Source: Emydura subglobosa (Eukaryota; Chordata; Testudines; Chelidae). Taken from it: a DNA stretch of 64,000 bases. Where the stretch lies: contig ML679966.1 in the NCBI GenBank assembly GCA_007922225.1, forward strand, positions 36,336,793 to 36,400,792, in the 5' to 3' direction. Below the pieces are notes generated by a model. It did no database searches. It saw nothing but the letters and a program-made list of their open reading frames with translations, and had not been told where the DNA came from. The position numbers were made by a program, and so were the translations under genes. Of the stretch, positions 1-11,110 are shown one piece after another (position 1 is the first letter of the stretch; the number at the start of each line of letters is the position of its first letter).

Positions 1-780
1 ACCTCTGTTACTGGTGAAATTCCATTGAAAGTAATGACTCTACACTAGCATAAAACTGGAGGAATCAGTTTTGGAGGATCAGAATGGAGGATCAGTCTTC
101 AATGTGCACTGTCTCTGGTTTAGAAGCTTTTAATTTATATAAAAATATAAGGATTAGAGTTTTTCTGTTTTCATAGCACATGTACAATAAGACAGCTCCT
201 AAAATCCAGTCCTATGTGATGAATACCAACCATGGATGCAGAAGGCGTTCAAGCCACTAACAGAGTTCCTGACTTTTAAGAGTATTAAGGGAGAAAAAAG
301 GGCCAAATCCTCAGCTGATGTAAATCAGGATAGCTTTACTAAGGAATAACTTCAGTGGAGCTATCCTGATTTTCATGAGCTCAGGATGTGATCCAAGGAA
401 TTCAGAGACCATCCTAAAAATCTAGTGGCTCAAGGATTTGGCTTCCTCACACTACTGAACATCACACAAAAACTTTTGACCCATATTCTCTTCTGAGTTA
501 CACTGGAGTTAGTGGGCTTGCAAATAGTATAAATGACAAACCAACTGCCCCCTTGCTAAGTTAGTTTTCACTTACTACATATCACAGGAGTTAAAAAACA
601 TGATGGGTTGTAGTCTCAGTCTGATTACCTATGCAACTATCAAGTCTCATTAATTTATTTTTAATTTGGAAATTTAACAATTTAATTAGTATATGATGAA
701 CTATTATAGTTCTTTTTAATACTTTACTAGCCAATTGTAACTAAAATACAAACAATAGCAGCAATCCAATGGCTGGAGTA
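1..780. other. Unassigned AT-rich sequence
   Basis: I see no coding pattern, RNA gene or recognisable repeat here. The stretch is AT-rich, with short homopolymer runs and stops in all frames. It is probably intergenic or intronic single-copy DNA or repeat too old to recognise. Confidence 0.5.
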
Positions 781-1179
781 GCCTGCAGGGGCCCTTACAC
801 GGCTCCCGTCACAAGGAGGGCAGAAAAATCCATTCAGCAGCAGCTCTTCTGGTCCCTTCCCTTTGCCAGCCCCTCCCAATCCTGTGCACTGCTACAGAAC
901 AGGGCTCTGTGTATGCAGGACTTGCACACTTCTGTGTAGTCTCCTGTCACAGGGTGGTAGGATTTTCCTGTTACTCCACATTGTGAGCTAGTGATAGAAC
1001 CCTGCAGGACACTGCAGGTTAATTCTTTCTGACTCACTGCAGGAGGTAGTTCTTTAAACTCCACCTTGAATATCAACAAGCTGGGAGAAGCCCTCTAGAG
1101 GGGAAACCTGGATACGGTTCTAAGAGACTAGCCTAAGGTAAGAACCCTAGGTCTGGAGCAGCCAAGCCTGGGGAGAAGG

Positions 1180-1620
1180 CTTATGCTGAACTTTATGCTT
1201 TATTTACATAATGTTTCTGCCAGACAGCAAAAAGTCCAGGTTCAGTTTCTGAGGGGTTTCCTTAAAGCCTTAACTAACACAGCCACTGCTGCTGTGGCTC
1301 TGCCACTCTGCGTTGTCCACCATCCATTGCCTCAAAGCCGTTTGTTGCTTCAAAACCAACTGCTGCTCTGGGCCATCTATCACCTTAAAGCTGCTGCTGC
1401 CACTCTACACTATCTATTGCCTCAAAGCCATGCTGAACTCTGCACTGTCCACTGCTCTGCAGCAGTCTCAGTTCAGCTCATGAAAGAGGGATCAGTGGGA
1501 TCCAGAATCTTTCCAGAGTCCTCACCACCACAGAGGCGCTCCCCCCAGAAAATAAATGCCTTTTTCCCCCCTCTGTCTCCTTCTTCCCTTACCTCCCTTA
1601 TCCAAGCCTGACTGACGGCA
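1180..1620 (+). repeat. Possible LTR-like segment with internal imperfect repeats
   Basis: A more GC-rich block holds two or three imperfect copies of a roughly 90-base unit built around 'attgcctcaaagcc' (near 1325 and 1420), rich in CTG/CCACT words. Near 1549 is 'aaaataaatgcc', which could be a poly(A) signal. The 142-codon open frame across it is Leu/Ala/Ser-rich and repetitive, with no domain I recognise, so I treat it as noncoding repeat. The base composition resembles retroviral LTRs, but no TG...CA ends or target duplication were found. Confidence 0.35.
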
Positions 1621-2244
1621 GTGTTGGCCAAGGTGACTTCACACACACTTTATATCAATGTCTTGTCTTCATATTTCTCAACTAAGTCAATAGCATTTCA
1701 TTGCCACCAAACTCAACATTTAACTGTATTTTAACCAAAATGCCCCACAATGTCATATAACTAACATGCAAATATTTTAATGGAGGATGGGGACTTCACC
1801 AGCTTAGCCTCCTCATGGGCAGCCCTTCCTAGTTCCAGAGCACTTGTGGTGGTCTGTGGAGAGTTGGCTTGTTAGTTGGCACTGGTTCTCCTTATTTCAA
1901 GCTGTTAAATTGCATGGACAGAAGCTAAAACATATTACATGAACACTTTTCTAATGCTACTTTTACACGTGAGCATTTGCTATTGTTGCCACAGCGATGT
2001 TACTCAGTTACAAATGGGAGGGCAGGTGATCTACAAGACAATCTCTCTGTCAAAATATGGTCCACACTATGGAAACGTTCAAGAACCTCTGGTCTAACTG
2101 CTGCAGGTCACAAAGTCATATTCTGTGGTTACATCTATAATGGCAACTGGATACAGGACCAGGACCTGTATGTGTATGTGTATGCTTGTCCATGTACCTC
2201 AAACCTGTGCTGACTGTCCAAACATGCTGATGTGCTGGACACGG

Positions 2245-2784
2245 CTATACATTCTGTGCCCAGGTATACCCACATCCACATTGAAGTTTCTTTTTGGTAC
2301 ACAAGGTTGGGACTAGCATTTCAGGGGAAGTATCCCAGGGGTTCTGTGCACCACAGGAGATACTCTGGGATCTGCCTTGCTGTGTACTGCAGATGCCTTC
2401 ACACATTTTACAATGGCAGCTCCCACTTACCTGGTATGGTATAAGTATACTCTCCAAAGATAATCAGAACACATTGACCCCTCTTAGAGAAAGTCGGGAT
2501 GGCAGTATGATGGATAGAGATGTTTTGATCAAACTAACATGTATACGGTAAAGGGTGGTATTTGACCATGTCAGAGGGGCAATACATAGCTTGTTTGTAT
2601 TAGAGTATGAAAGAGGGTCTTCAAAGGGAGTGTCTTTGTCGACCCAAGTGGGGAACGGAAAGTCCTGCCATTCACTGAACTGGTCCATTGTCAAGGGCAT
2701 ATATGTCCTAGTGTAACTGTAGACATTGATCCAGGGAGCTAGCACTGTGCTTTGTTGGCAGTAAACCTGGCTGGGTGCCTTCAC
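2245..2784 (-). other. Antisense coding-looking segment, unassigned
   Basis: Two adjacent minus-strand open frames (2784-2464, 106 codons; 2457-2245, 70 codons) follow one another in the same direction. Their composition is protein-like: several Trp, Tyr and Pro, an Asn-X-Thr glycosylation-type site ('SNTT'), and a Cys-rich stretch in the second frame. This suggests a decayed secreted or envelope-type protein, such as a retroviral remnant inserted into the Harbinger element, but I cannot match it to a family. It sits where the front half of the Harbinger transposase should be, which fits an insertion or replacement. Confidence 0.25.
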
Positions 2785-2912
2785 TACTGAATCCGCGTCT
2801 GTGTGGATTATTGGGCAGTTCGATCAGAGTCTACTGCACTAGCTATCTGACCAGAGCCAGCGCAGCATACAGAGAGAACACATAGATGCAGCCAACACCT
2901 GACAACATCTCT

Positions 2913-3323
2913 GTGCCCAGAGTTATTCTGGGGGATCCCACATACCTGCTCATACCCTGGCTAATGAAACCCTACCCTGTCATCAGCAATCCAGCAAAAT
3001 GAGAATTCAACTTAAACTAAGCAGTTGCAGGATGGTACGCCTTTGGACAGCTGAAGGCTCATTGACAATGCCTATGCACCCAGTCAGCTACCAATGTGGC
3101 CAATGATGTCTGCATTATTGTGGCATGCTGTGCCTTTCATGACATTTTTTAAACTAAAGACAAGTTCTTTAGGACAGAGTGGGCACAGGATAGGACTGGT
3201 TTGCAAATCCACAGACAGCCTGATCCACTGAATGTTCACACTGGTGCTGGATCACTGAGTGCCAGGGAAATCAGGGATGCTATTTGTGCCTACATCTTGG
3301 TACAGGAGGAGGGCAGGCAGTGA
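2913..3323 (+). pseudogene. Harbinger (HARBI1-like) transposase, C-terminal remnant
   Basis: The plus-strand frame from about 2913 reads through a conserved Harbinger signature: a 'LGD' followed by 'YLLIPWLMKPYP' (family pattern GDxxYPLxPWLMxPY), whose Asp belongs to the catalytic set. After two in-frame stops it continues with 'YAFGQLKAH' (family pattern AFGRLKGRW) and, after a frame change, 'IIVACCAFHD' (family pattern VIAACCVLHN). A last part resembling the family's tail, 'AREIRDAICAY', ends at a tga at 3321-3323. Several stops and at least one frame change make it non-functional. The N-terminal part with the first catalytic Asp residues and the HD motif is not recognisable upstream. Its likely partner gene faces it at 4767-5190. 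Confidence 0.7.
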
Positions 3324-4766
3324 CCTCATCCTGGTTCCAAATAAAGCACACACTCGGTGCAGCTGCTGTAAAAACACAAGAGAGAACATTCCCATTCAGT
3401 TGTGCTGTGGAAGGTCTCAATATTGATACTTTTCAGCATTTCAGGGATGTGATTATTTCAGTATCCTTAGTTCTTAGACATCTTTTGTAGCCCCTGAGAA
3501 AGGAGTACCTGCTGAAAAAGGTTGGTAACATGAACTAATGGCTTTTAAAAATGTAATGTCTTAAAGTGTGTTATTGGGTCAGTGGGCTGAGGGTGCATTT
3601 ATTTCAGGGATAACATTAATGGGTCTCAATTTCTTCTTTTTAGGCTAGTCATCAGTTGGAAAACATGGCACTTTTGAAAGTACCAGACTGGAAAAGGGAG
3701 GTGACTTTTCAGTCCTGTGGTGGGGATCCATTAATCTATGCCAGAGAGATGTTTGTGCTAGTTGTCACCCCTCTACATATCTCTAAATGGAGGCATTTGG
3801 TGAGCTATTCAGTGGACCAAGCACATTTGCGCTCCTGTTGAACCTTCAGAACCAATTAGAGTTTCTGCTGGACCAGAAATCTGTTGACATATGCTTATGG
3901 GACCGGGAGGCAATCTGGGTGAAAACAGACTATATTCTAAATTAGAAGATGGAGCCTGGATGGAGGGGGAGAAGTGAACCACTGCAAATGCCCACCCAGC
4001 CCCTGCAGTGTTAGGAAATCTGTCCCCTTTGTCCAGTGAAGAGCAGAGAAAGGAAGAGGCAAAAGAGTGATATTGCAACTGCACTGTGTTCCATGAAATT
4101 TCCAGCCAAGACCACAAGCCACTCTCCTCTTCACTGCACAGGAACACTGCATTGCATTTGTGCAACTGCCAGAGCCCATCCCTCTCCCACCTCCCTTTTT
4201 CCCAGCTTGTGCAGCATGGCTCCCAGCGGGGAGACTCTAGACACCATGGCCTGGGAATGCTTGAAAACATTTGTACTGTGATAGAGGTCTGTTGTCACAT
4301 TCTTCAGAGAAGCAGAGATTGCCCTTCCCCTGCCTGTATGTAACAGGCCCTGATACTAAACTGACCCCACCTTCCGTGCAGCTCCCATTTGTAAGGGGTG
4401 GGGCGGTTACTGCACTGAAAGTTTGTGATCTTGAAAGAAGCAGAAAACAGCTGTAACTTTGTAGAACCATTAGTCTTGTACAAATGTCCTATCTCCAAAC
4501 TGGATCCTTCCACCCCTCTGTCTGTTGGCTGACAAACACACAGAGCTAGTGGCAATATGATAGTTCACTGATAATCTGTTCTGTTGCTTTTGCCAAAAGT
4601 TTTATAAGTGTTGGTGGTAATTCAATAAAATGTTGAATCTACGTTTGTGTCTTGGCTGGGGACCATAGTGTGTGGGGGGGAGGGACAGGATGGTGGCCCT
4701 CCAGTCTTGCAGGCAGCCCTGGAGAAAGAGGGGGGATGTCGGCAGGGGAAGTGGGGAGTTACTTAC
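3324..4766. other. Spacer between the two Harbinger pseudogenes
   Basis: This 1.4-kb interval separates the transposase remnant from the Myb/SANT exon. Many overlapping short open frames occur on both strands, but none has a recognisable domain. If the fossil reading is right, it holds the 3' ends and introns of both convergent genes. A GC-rich tract lies at 4660-4760, directly after the splice donor of the minus-strand exon. Confidence 0.4.
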
Positions 4767-5190
4767 CAGTCTCGGGTTCTGTTTCCTGTTGATGGGCATC
4801 ATATACGATGAGGAGGTCAGCAGGTTTGAGGAGGGGGTCGTGTGTCATCTCAGGCTCAGTACTGGAAACCCTGGAGAGCACCCGGTTTAGCTCCTTGAAG
4901 AACAGCCATATTGGAGGACCCATCTTGGAGCAATGCTGGAGTCTTTTGCCCTCTGGTACCAGAGCCTCAGGTACTTTATCTGTTCCTGGCACTGGGCTGG
5001 AGTATGGTGAATGCCTGCCTGCATCAGTCTCTCTGAGCCTTCTGGTATAGATGTCAGTTCCTGGTTGTGCAAGAGAAGTCATGGAGGATGGTGAACTCTG
5101 ATTATACATTTATCAGGACCTGGGTGTGCTCGGCTGCCAGGGGGCACATCTCGGAGCATGTTCCACATTCCCATATACTGGTGCAAGGAG
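4767..5190 (-). pseudogene. Myb/SANT-like DNA-binding domain exon, decayed
   Basis: Reading the minus strand from about 5190, successive frames give the helices of a Myb/SANT-like domain of the type found in Harbinger accessory proteins and in MSANTD/ZSCAN29-like proteins. Helix 1 appears as 'EHTQVLINV', then 'TTRN' before 'HLYQKAQRD'. The recognition helix is 'TPAQCQEQIKYLRLWYQRAK' (family pattern RTxxQCRxKIKxLRxxYxKA), followed by 'PIWLFFKELNRVL' (pattern CPFYxELDRIL). Stops and at least two frame changes break it. The exon ends at a consensus splice donor, GTAAGT (4766-4761), so this is an unprocessed, intron-containing copy rather than a retrocopy. It could be the Harbinger's own second gene or a fragment of a related host gene; the facing transposase favours the former. 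Confidence 0.6.
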
Positions 5191-5559
5191 CACAGTGGGA
5201 AACTGTAGTGGTCAGCACAGCTCACTACTACAGGTGGGAACGAGGGAACAGGGACCTTTATAGATCTGAGTAAGGGTCAGGCAGGAAAGAGTTCAGAGCA
5301 TTGTGGAAATGGGGCTAGAGGATTACTGAACTTGTGACATGGTACATGCCCCTTATCCGTGTCCACCCTACAAACTGAAATAGGTACCGGGCCGTGCCAC
5401 AACCTGAGGCATGTTTATCCCCACACCCCTCAGGTATGCACATATTCTTGCCCCATGTACACCTTGAAACCTATAATGTGGATAGTAGGGGGGACTTTGG
5501 CACAATCACAAACATGTCTGCGTCCAGTCGCCAGTGTAAACATAGCCTGTGACGCTCGT

Positions 5560-7545
5560 GTACAATATTGCCTAGTCATAGTCATAAAATATTACTCACA
5601 TACATCAAATTGGTCACCCAGTGACATTCTTGTCATTTGTGGTAGCCAGAACATAAACAAACAAAGCTGGTTCTGTTTTCTGGAGACAAGTCTTTTTCAT
5701 ACCTTACTAAATAGAGCAGGCTTGTATAGTAAAGAAGACACAAGTAAATTCTACTTTAAAACTTGAAATCTTTTTGCCACATCAGAATAGTATGACTCCT
5801 AATATCTGAGGAAGGTCTGTTAAAATTTTCTTTATTGAAAGTCATATTGATTAGGTATTTACATCGCCTTGTTGGATTTGTTCATTGCCACGAATACATA
5901 TAAGGACAAAAGCCCTGAACTTTGTTCCACTAAGTATTAATACACTTAAAACACTTCTGTTTCTTTTTTAAACAAAACAAAAAGGTTAACCCTCTTGAGC
6001 CATACACAGAGTGATGATGGGGTGAGTACACCCCCTCACTTTTTCCTCACTGCACTTATCTTTTGAGGAAAGACTGTGGGGCACTTTCCCTCTTTTTTAA
6101 TATATTCAGTCATTTTAACTTTATTGTTTTCAATAAGCAAGGCAGAGAGGAAAAGAAATAAAAATATCTAAACCTGTATACACTTCCCTTCCCACTCTGA
6201 GCAGAGCTCAAAGTCAACAATATACTATTTGAGAAGGTGCCTTAAAGCCTGGTGCGTTTACATTATAACTATCCAGGTGATAAATCCAGATTTATACAGC
6301 TAAGCACAGAAAATGGTACACAATGTTCATATACACAAATATTTGCATCCATATTCATATATTTCTTTATATAGTGTATTACTTCCTCCCTTTTAATTAT
6401 TAGGCTTTCAGTTGAGTATTATTGATACTGATATTATTCAGTTGGGTTGTTCTTTGCCACCTGTATCTTTCTCCAGTTGATTTTAAGATTTCTCCCGATG
6501 GTTTCCAGCAGCAGAAGACAGCTCTGTCACTACTGCTTCTTTGCTAATGGACTCCAATAATTTGTCAGGATCTGTGCACATTACATTGGTATTCTCCCAG
6601 GTTATTTGCAAGGTGGCTGGCTATGTTGTGACATATTTTACATCCTGATTATTAAGGATCTGGCTGGCACAGCTAATACTTCTCTCTTGCACTGCACTGG
6701 AGCAGAATAGTCCTGGAAAGACAAAACTTTGCATTTATTATGTTATCTCTTTTTGATGGCTGCTATAACTGGTAATTCCATTTGGTTGTTCCCATAGCTG
6801 TGGGATCAAGTGTATATAATATCCTTTGAATAGCAAAGCTATTGCCTAGCTAAATGGCTTCCTAGATCTTCGTCTATTTTTTCTAACACAAAGCTGAGTT
6901 GAACGTAATGTGTTTTCATGATATGGAGCATAAAATTCATTTCACACTCTACTGTATTTATTTCAGGTGCCTGATCAAATTTGCTTGGAGGAAAGCTCGA
7001 ATCAAAACTGAGGTTCAAGATGAAAAAGGCTAGTAATAAATCCACTGACCTCTCCTCTCTAACCTCTGGTATGTATATGAGCTTTTGGGCTGACTATTGG
7101 ATACACTCTCAGGCTTTAACAAAACCTTAATTAACATGGCTATTATAAGGGAACTCGATAGCTCTGAGGCTTTCACTTCTGGGTGACTGGTTCAAAATCA
7201 ATGTAAATTGTTAGTGACTGAAAATTGTTGTCATCTGACATAAGTTTAGTGTCTTATGTGAAAAGAGTAAATGAGCTATTGGTTTCAGACTAGTTGCTAG
7301 TAGACAGGTGTCCTCATATCCTACAGTAATCCTTGGGTCTAATCCAGATCCCATCAAAGTCATCGGCAAAACTCATTGAATTCAATGGTGCGTAATCCAG
7401 CTCCTTTTTAGTATCCCACACATAAAAATATAGTGATTTAGTAAACTTGGAGGCCAAACAAAACAAAAGTTGGTTGTTCTTCCAGGTCAGGACTGAAGCA
7501 CACTGGGGAAATTTTCACTGCTGCTATGAACATTGTTCCTGTTCA
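5560..7545. other. No recognisable gene or repeat
   Basis: About 2 kb of AT-rich sequence with no convincing coding frame. The short open frames have no conserved motifs. Nothing here could be assigned. Confidence 0.5.
7334..7412. repeat. Old dispersed repeat with 'aaagtca...ttcaatgg' motif
   Basis: The segment 'gatcccatcaaagtcatcgg' followed by 'actcattgaattcaatgg' has the form of a sauropsid palindromic repeat in which two 'cattgaagtcaatgg'-like words face each other. Similar words recur at about 9650, 10560, 12150, 25690, 41630 and 62170. Confidence 0.4.
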
Positions 7546-7547
7546 TA

Positions 7548-7575
7548 GAATCATAGGACTGGAAGGGACCAGTTC
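7548..7575 (-). repeat. CR1 LINE 3' tip, very short
   Basis: 'catagaatcatagga' followed by 'ctggaagggacc' is the reverse complement of the CR1 3' end, which carries repeats of an ATTCTATG-type octamer. Only about 28 bases are recognisable; the flank on both sides is unrelated. This is a typical 5'-truncated CR1 relic. Confidence 0.5.
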
Positions 7576-8691
7576 TGTTCTGTGAACAGAGTATTCAGTT
7601 TCCATTACTGTCCATCGAGCACTCCCTCTATTTTATCTTTGGTAAGTTAAACACATATTGCATGCACTTAGTTGAGGAATAATTCTGTATTCATTTACAT
7701 AGCCAAAACACAGGTTTCCTTTGCATTAATATGTCTGTACATCATTGTATAAAAAGATTTTAGCTGGGCTTAATCGTGGCCACAACAGGCTTCAAAATTC
7801 AGATGCAAGTGAGGTGAATGGAGTGGGGGAGAAGGGAGTTCCTACCTTTGCTGCTGCTAAAGGGCTTGATCCTGCCAGGACAAGAGTTGAGGGAGCACAG
7901 GACTGCACATGAAGGGTGCATTAATTTGGCAGCAATATCAGCTTATGTCATGATATCGGAATCTCTCCCATGAAAAAAGGATAGCAACATAGATTTTCAG
8001 CATTCTTTCTGTAGAAAATTGCGGAACTCAACAAAAATTGCAAAGGGACACTAAAGTCTTGGGATCCACTTATTTCTTGTGCCCAAGATTTTTCTTTTGT
8101 CCCTGATGGCAAAGGCAGATTTAGGGGTTGGTGTAGGTAGGGTTGTGTTTGGTGGTAGTTTTTGTTTGTTTGTTTGGTTGGTTGGTTTCAAGTTTTTCCT
8201 GTGTGTATCCCCATGAGGCAGTTACAACCAATCTCATATAAATTGTTCCAGCAGCACCCTGCTAAGCACCAACCTCTGGGCATGTTTGGGCATGAAGTGT
8301 GTGGAGTGAAGTCACAAAGGAATGGGCTTCCTTAGATGATCTTAAAAGAATTTTCAGAAAATTATCAGCAGGCCAGATCCTAGGTATAGTAGAATGCTAA
8401 GGAAAGAACATTTTTTGTTTCCACCCTCTGCCTAGCATCAGCAAAATATGTCTGTCATGGTTACAGGGCTAGCTGCACCTCTGGCCCCTTTCAGCCTCTC
8501 TGACCTGCCAAGACTTTTCTGGGTTTATATTTATTTCTGTTAGATCCTAATTATTCAAAATGAGGATGAGCAAACTGGAGAGCTAATGAGGGGAAAATAT
8601 GAGGTGCTCATGCTCTTATCCTGAAATATTTATACAATTTACGTCACTGGTTAGTCCTAGAGGCTTTCAACACTACAAAGCATCATTATAA

Positions 8692-8800
8692 TTAACAGAG
8701 TTTAAGGCCAGAAGGGACCCTCTGATCCTCTAGTATGACCTCCTGAATATCACCAGACCATTCAGCTTCTTCCAGCCACCCCTATATTAAGCCCAAAAAG
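8692..8800 (-). mobile_element. CR1 LINE 3' UTR fragment
   Basis: 'aaggccagaagggaccctc', a nearby 'gatcctctag', and 'tatgacctcctgaatatcac' match the antisense of the turtle CR1 3' UTR (a tagatgatc...ggtcccttctggcctt-type ending). Similarity fades towards 8830, and the next 200 bases may be an older part of the same UTR. No reading frame is preserved. The copy is 5' truncated, as is usual for CR1. Confidence 0.55.
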
Positions 8801-9050
8801 TAATTAGACTAAAACATTTCAGTCCTTAGGAAACTAAACTGTGTGCCACAGGCAGAGAACCAGAGAAACCAAAGGGCCACCAATGCCTGAGGCCCCAGCA
8901 GTGGCAGGGAATTGGTTCAGTGAGATATGCCCAGATGATGCCAGCAGGCAAACCAGAACCCATGCTACAAAAGGTAAAACCTCCTCCGCTCCCCAAGGTC
9001 ATTGGCAAAACCCAGGTCAGTCTCTTAGTGTGTATTTGTACAGGCCCTAG

Positions 9051-10800
9051 CCCAATAAAAACCTGATTTCAGTTGGGACTTATAGGTACCATAGTAACAC
9101 AAATCACTGGTAATTAATAGTAATAATACAAAATGGAACCCAGACCCAAACTATTTTTGTGAGTGGCTCCTTTAAAGAGATGAGCCTGAAGTAGAATCAT
9201 TTATCCTAACTTCCTGAACTTTGGGGTTTGTACAAAATGGGATCCACCTTGTTTTCGACCATCCCTAGCTGAACAGAAATAGCATACTGTAGCACCATTG
9301 ATCTGATCATAGCTGCACATGTATAACATGTCAACGTAATCTTTGTTCAGTGTCATAAGGAATATAAGTAGACTTTCTCTCACACCATAGTACCAATAAT
9401 ACAAGTAATTGCCTAGGGTAGCAAAATATCACGACAAACTGAGAGTGGCATTTGTCCTGCTGATTCATAAGATTTTAAACCCAATCAGCAATGGGAGGAT
9501 GTGCTGCTCCACTTGGTAATGGCATCTTGACACAGTTATGCAATGTTTCACACAATTAATGTGAAAGTAACACAAATGTATCAAATTGCTCTTGTATAGG
9601 GGAGGCATATTGTGCCTTCATTTTCTCTGTGTAGCCCCATTGAATGAAGTCGATGAAAGTAACCCAGGGCAGAATTTGCCCCACTGTGTTTTTTTTATTC
9701 TTTATCTGTCATTCTACTCCCTCTTAACATTAATGTGAATTTTTAATTGAAAAAAGCAGCCAAATCCTCCCTTCTTCCCCTTACCATTTACAGCCCTGTT
9801 AATTCCTGATCAAGGTTAGTACAGGACCTTGGTATGATCCATCTGATCCAGCCAACCTTGCTCATGCAAGTACTTCCACTGACTTTGGCAGGAGTCTGCT
9901 TGTCTGAGAGAGGATCATTCACATCAGTAAGAACTGCATTAGTCTCTACAGGGCAAACACTAAGAGCTGTTTTTCCTCCCCCAAAGAAGGAGATGAAGCA
10001 TCCCCCCAGTTACAGACTGACTTCACCGAGAGAACTCGCAGAGGCAAGGATTACTTGCATGAGTAAGGTTTGCAAGAATGGGCCATTATTTGGAACAGTT
10101 GTAGTATAAGATACAGTAAACGAGTGAAAATGAGATCTTGTTCTCACTGTTCCAATCATAGCACTGCACGTCTGCATAGCTTTCTGTTTCCCTTTACACT
10201 TCATGTGGGTATTTAGCTAAACTCAGATTAGTTTTTACACTGTTCCTAAATCATAGAGGAATTTATCCAAGTGCTGAGGGCTCAAACAACAGCCTCATGA
10301 ACACTTAGGCACCTCTTAAGCCCTTAAGAAATATAGAAGGCCTTGAATAGCCCCTTATAAAACCTCTATTATAGCTTTTTATATTTCTATACAGTACATC
10401 TTCTTTCATTAAAGCACATTCAGATACTGCACTGTAAATTAACTCTCACTTCAGTTGGATAGCAGATGCTACCTGAAGCATCATAGCATGAACTACCAAG
10501 CCTTCAATGAGCCAGTGGGGACCCATTTATGCACTCAATGAGGTTGATAGCAAAACTGCCATTGACCTCAGTGGCAGCAGAACTAGGTCCTAAATGAAAC
10601 ATTATTCCATCATTGAAAATGAACTAGTGTAGAGATAGTGCTATTTGTTCAGTGTTTTTATTTTCTTTACAGTTGATATAAAATAGTTACTTTCAAGGGA
10701 ACAGAAAGGGGTTATTTTCATTTTAAATTTTATCCTTAATAATATACTTCTTACTTTGATAGTGAAACTATTCTAGTCCAAAGACTCCTACTGAAACAAT
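9051..10800. other. No recognisable gene
   Basis: Mostly unassigned sequence. Short 'tgaagtcgatgaaag' (about 9647) and 'ccattgacctcagtggcagc' (about 10559) words point to fragments of the dispersed palindromic repeat mentioned at 7334-7412. No coding signal. Confidence 0.45.
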
Positions 10801-10804
10801 GAGC

Positions 10805-10834
10805 GCTCTCTCTCTCTCTTACACACACACACCT
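10805..10834. repeat. (CT)n-(CA)n compound microsatellite
   Basis: A run of CT dinucleotides passes directly into a run of CA dinucleotides. It is a short simple repeat with no other feature attached. Confidence 0.9.
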
Positions 10835-10889
10835 TAAGCTTTTTGGATTCTTCCAAGTCTTCAGGTAAATGGGATTATACAATAATAGT

Positions 10890-11110
10890 ACTTTCACATA
10901 ATAACAACAGTAACACATTAAATATTAACTAATTATCCCATGCCTGTGAGGAAGGTAGGCCAGTATATAATATCCCCATTTTACAAGTGGGGAAACTCAG
11001 GCCAAAAGGTCAAGTGATTTGCCAAAGGCTACTGAAGGAGTCAATGTCAGAGCTAGGGTTAGAACTCAGGAATTCCTGTCTCCTTGTCCTCTGAGAATCT
11101 GTCCTTCCCC
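10890..11110 (+). mobile_element. MIR/CORE-SINE copy
   Basis: The segment follows the MIR layout: an AT-rich middle, then 'ccccattttacaagtgggg' and 'aaactcagg', then 'agtgatttgcc', and a tail with 'agagctagggttagaactca' and a cluster of 'cctgtctccttgtcctctga'. These correspond to the MIR core and the L2-related 3' region ('ccattttacagatgaggaaa' onwards). Divergence is high, as expected for an ancient SINE. No tRNA head is recognisable. Confidence 0.65.

Larger units (their letters stand above)
1954..5551. mobile_element. Fossil PIF/Harbinger DNA transposon, two-gene type
   Basis: PIF/Harbinger elements usually carry a transposase and a separate Myb/SANT-like DNA-binding protein. Both occur here as decayed, convergent reading frames: a transposase C-terminus on + (2913-3323) and a Myb/SANT domain on - (about 5190-4767). 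Possible termini match each other. 'gctacttttacacg' at 1956-1969 aligns with the reverse complement of 'gtgtaaacatagc' near 5534-5546, about 12 of 16 positions identical over the aligned stretch. The same end motif occurs in short MITEs elsewhere in the window. No clean 3-bp target duplication is visible and the 5' half of the transposase is missing, apparently displaced by unrelated sequence at about 2.2-2.8 kb. The gene identities are well supported; the exact ends are inferred. Confidence 0.55.

Noticed and set aside
1183..1611. 142-codon plus-strand frame
   Set aside because: Repetitive Leu/Ala/Ser composition from an imperfectly repeated segment. No homologous motif and no splice sites of note.
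5359..5766. 135-codon plus-strand frame
   Set aside because: It crosses the proposed right end of the Harbinger element, so cannot be one conserved gene. No domain recognised.
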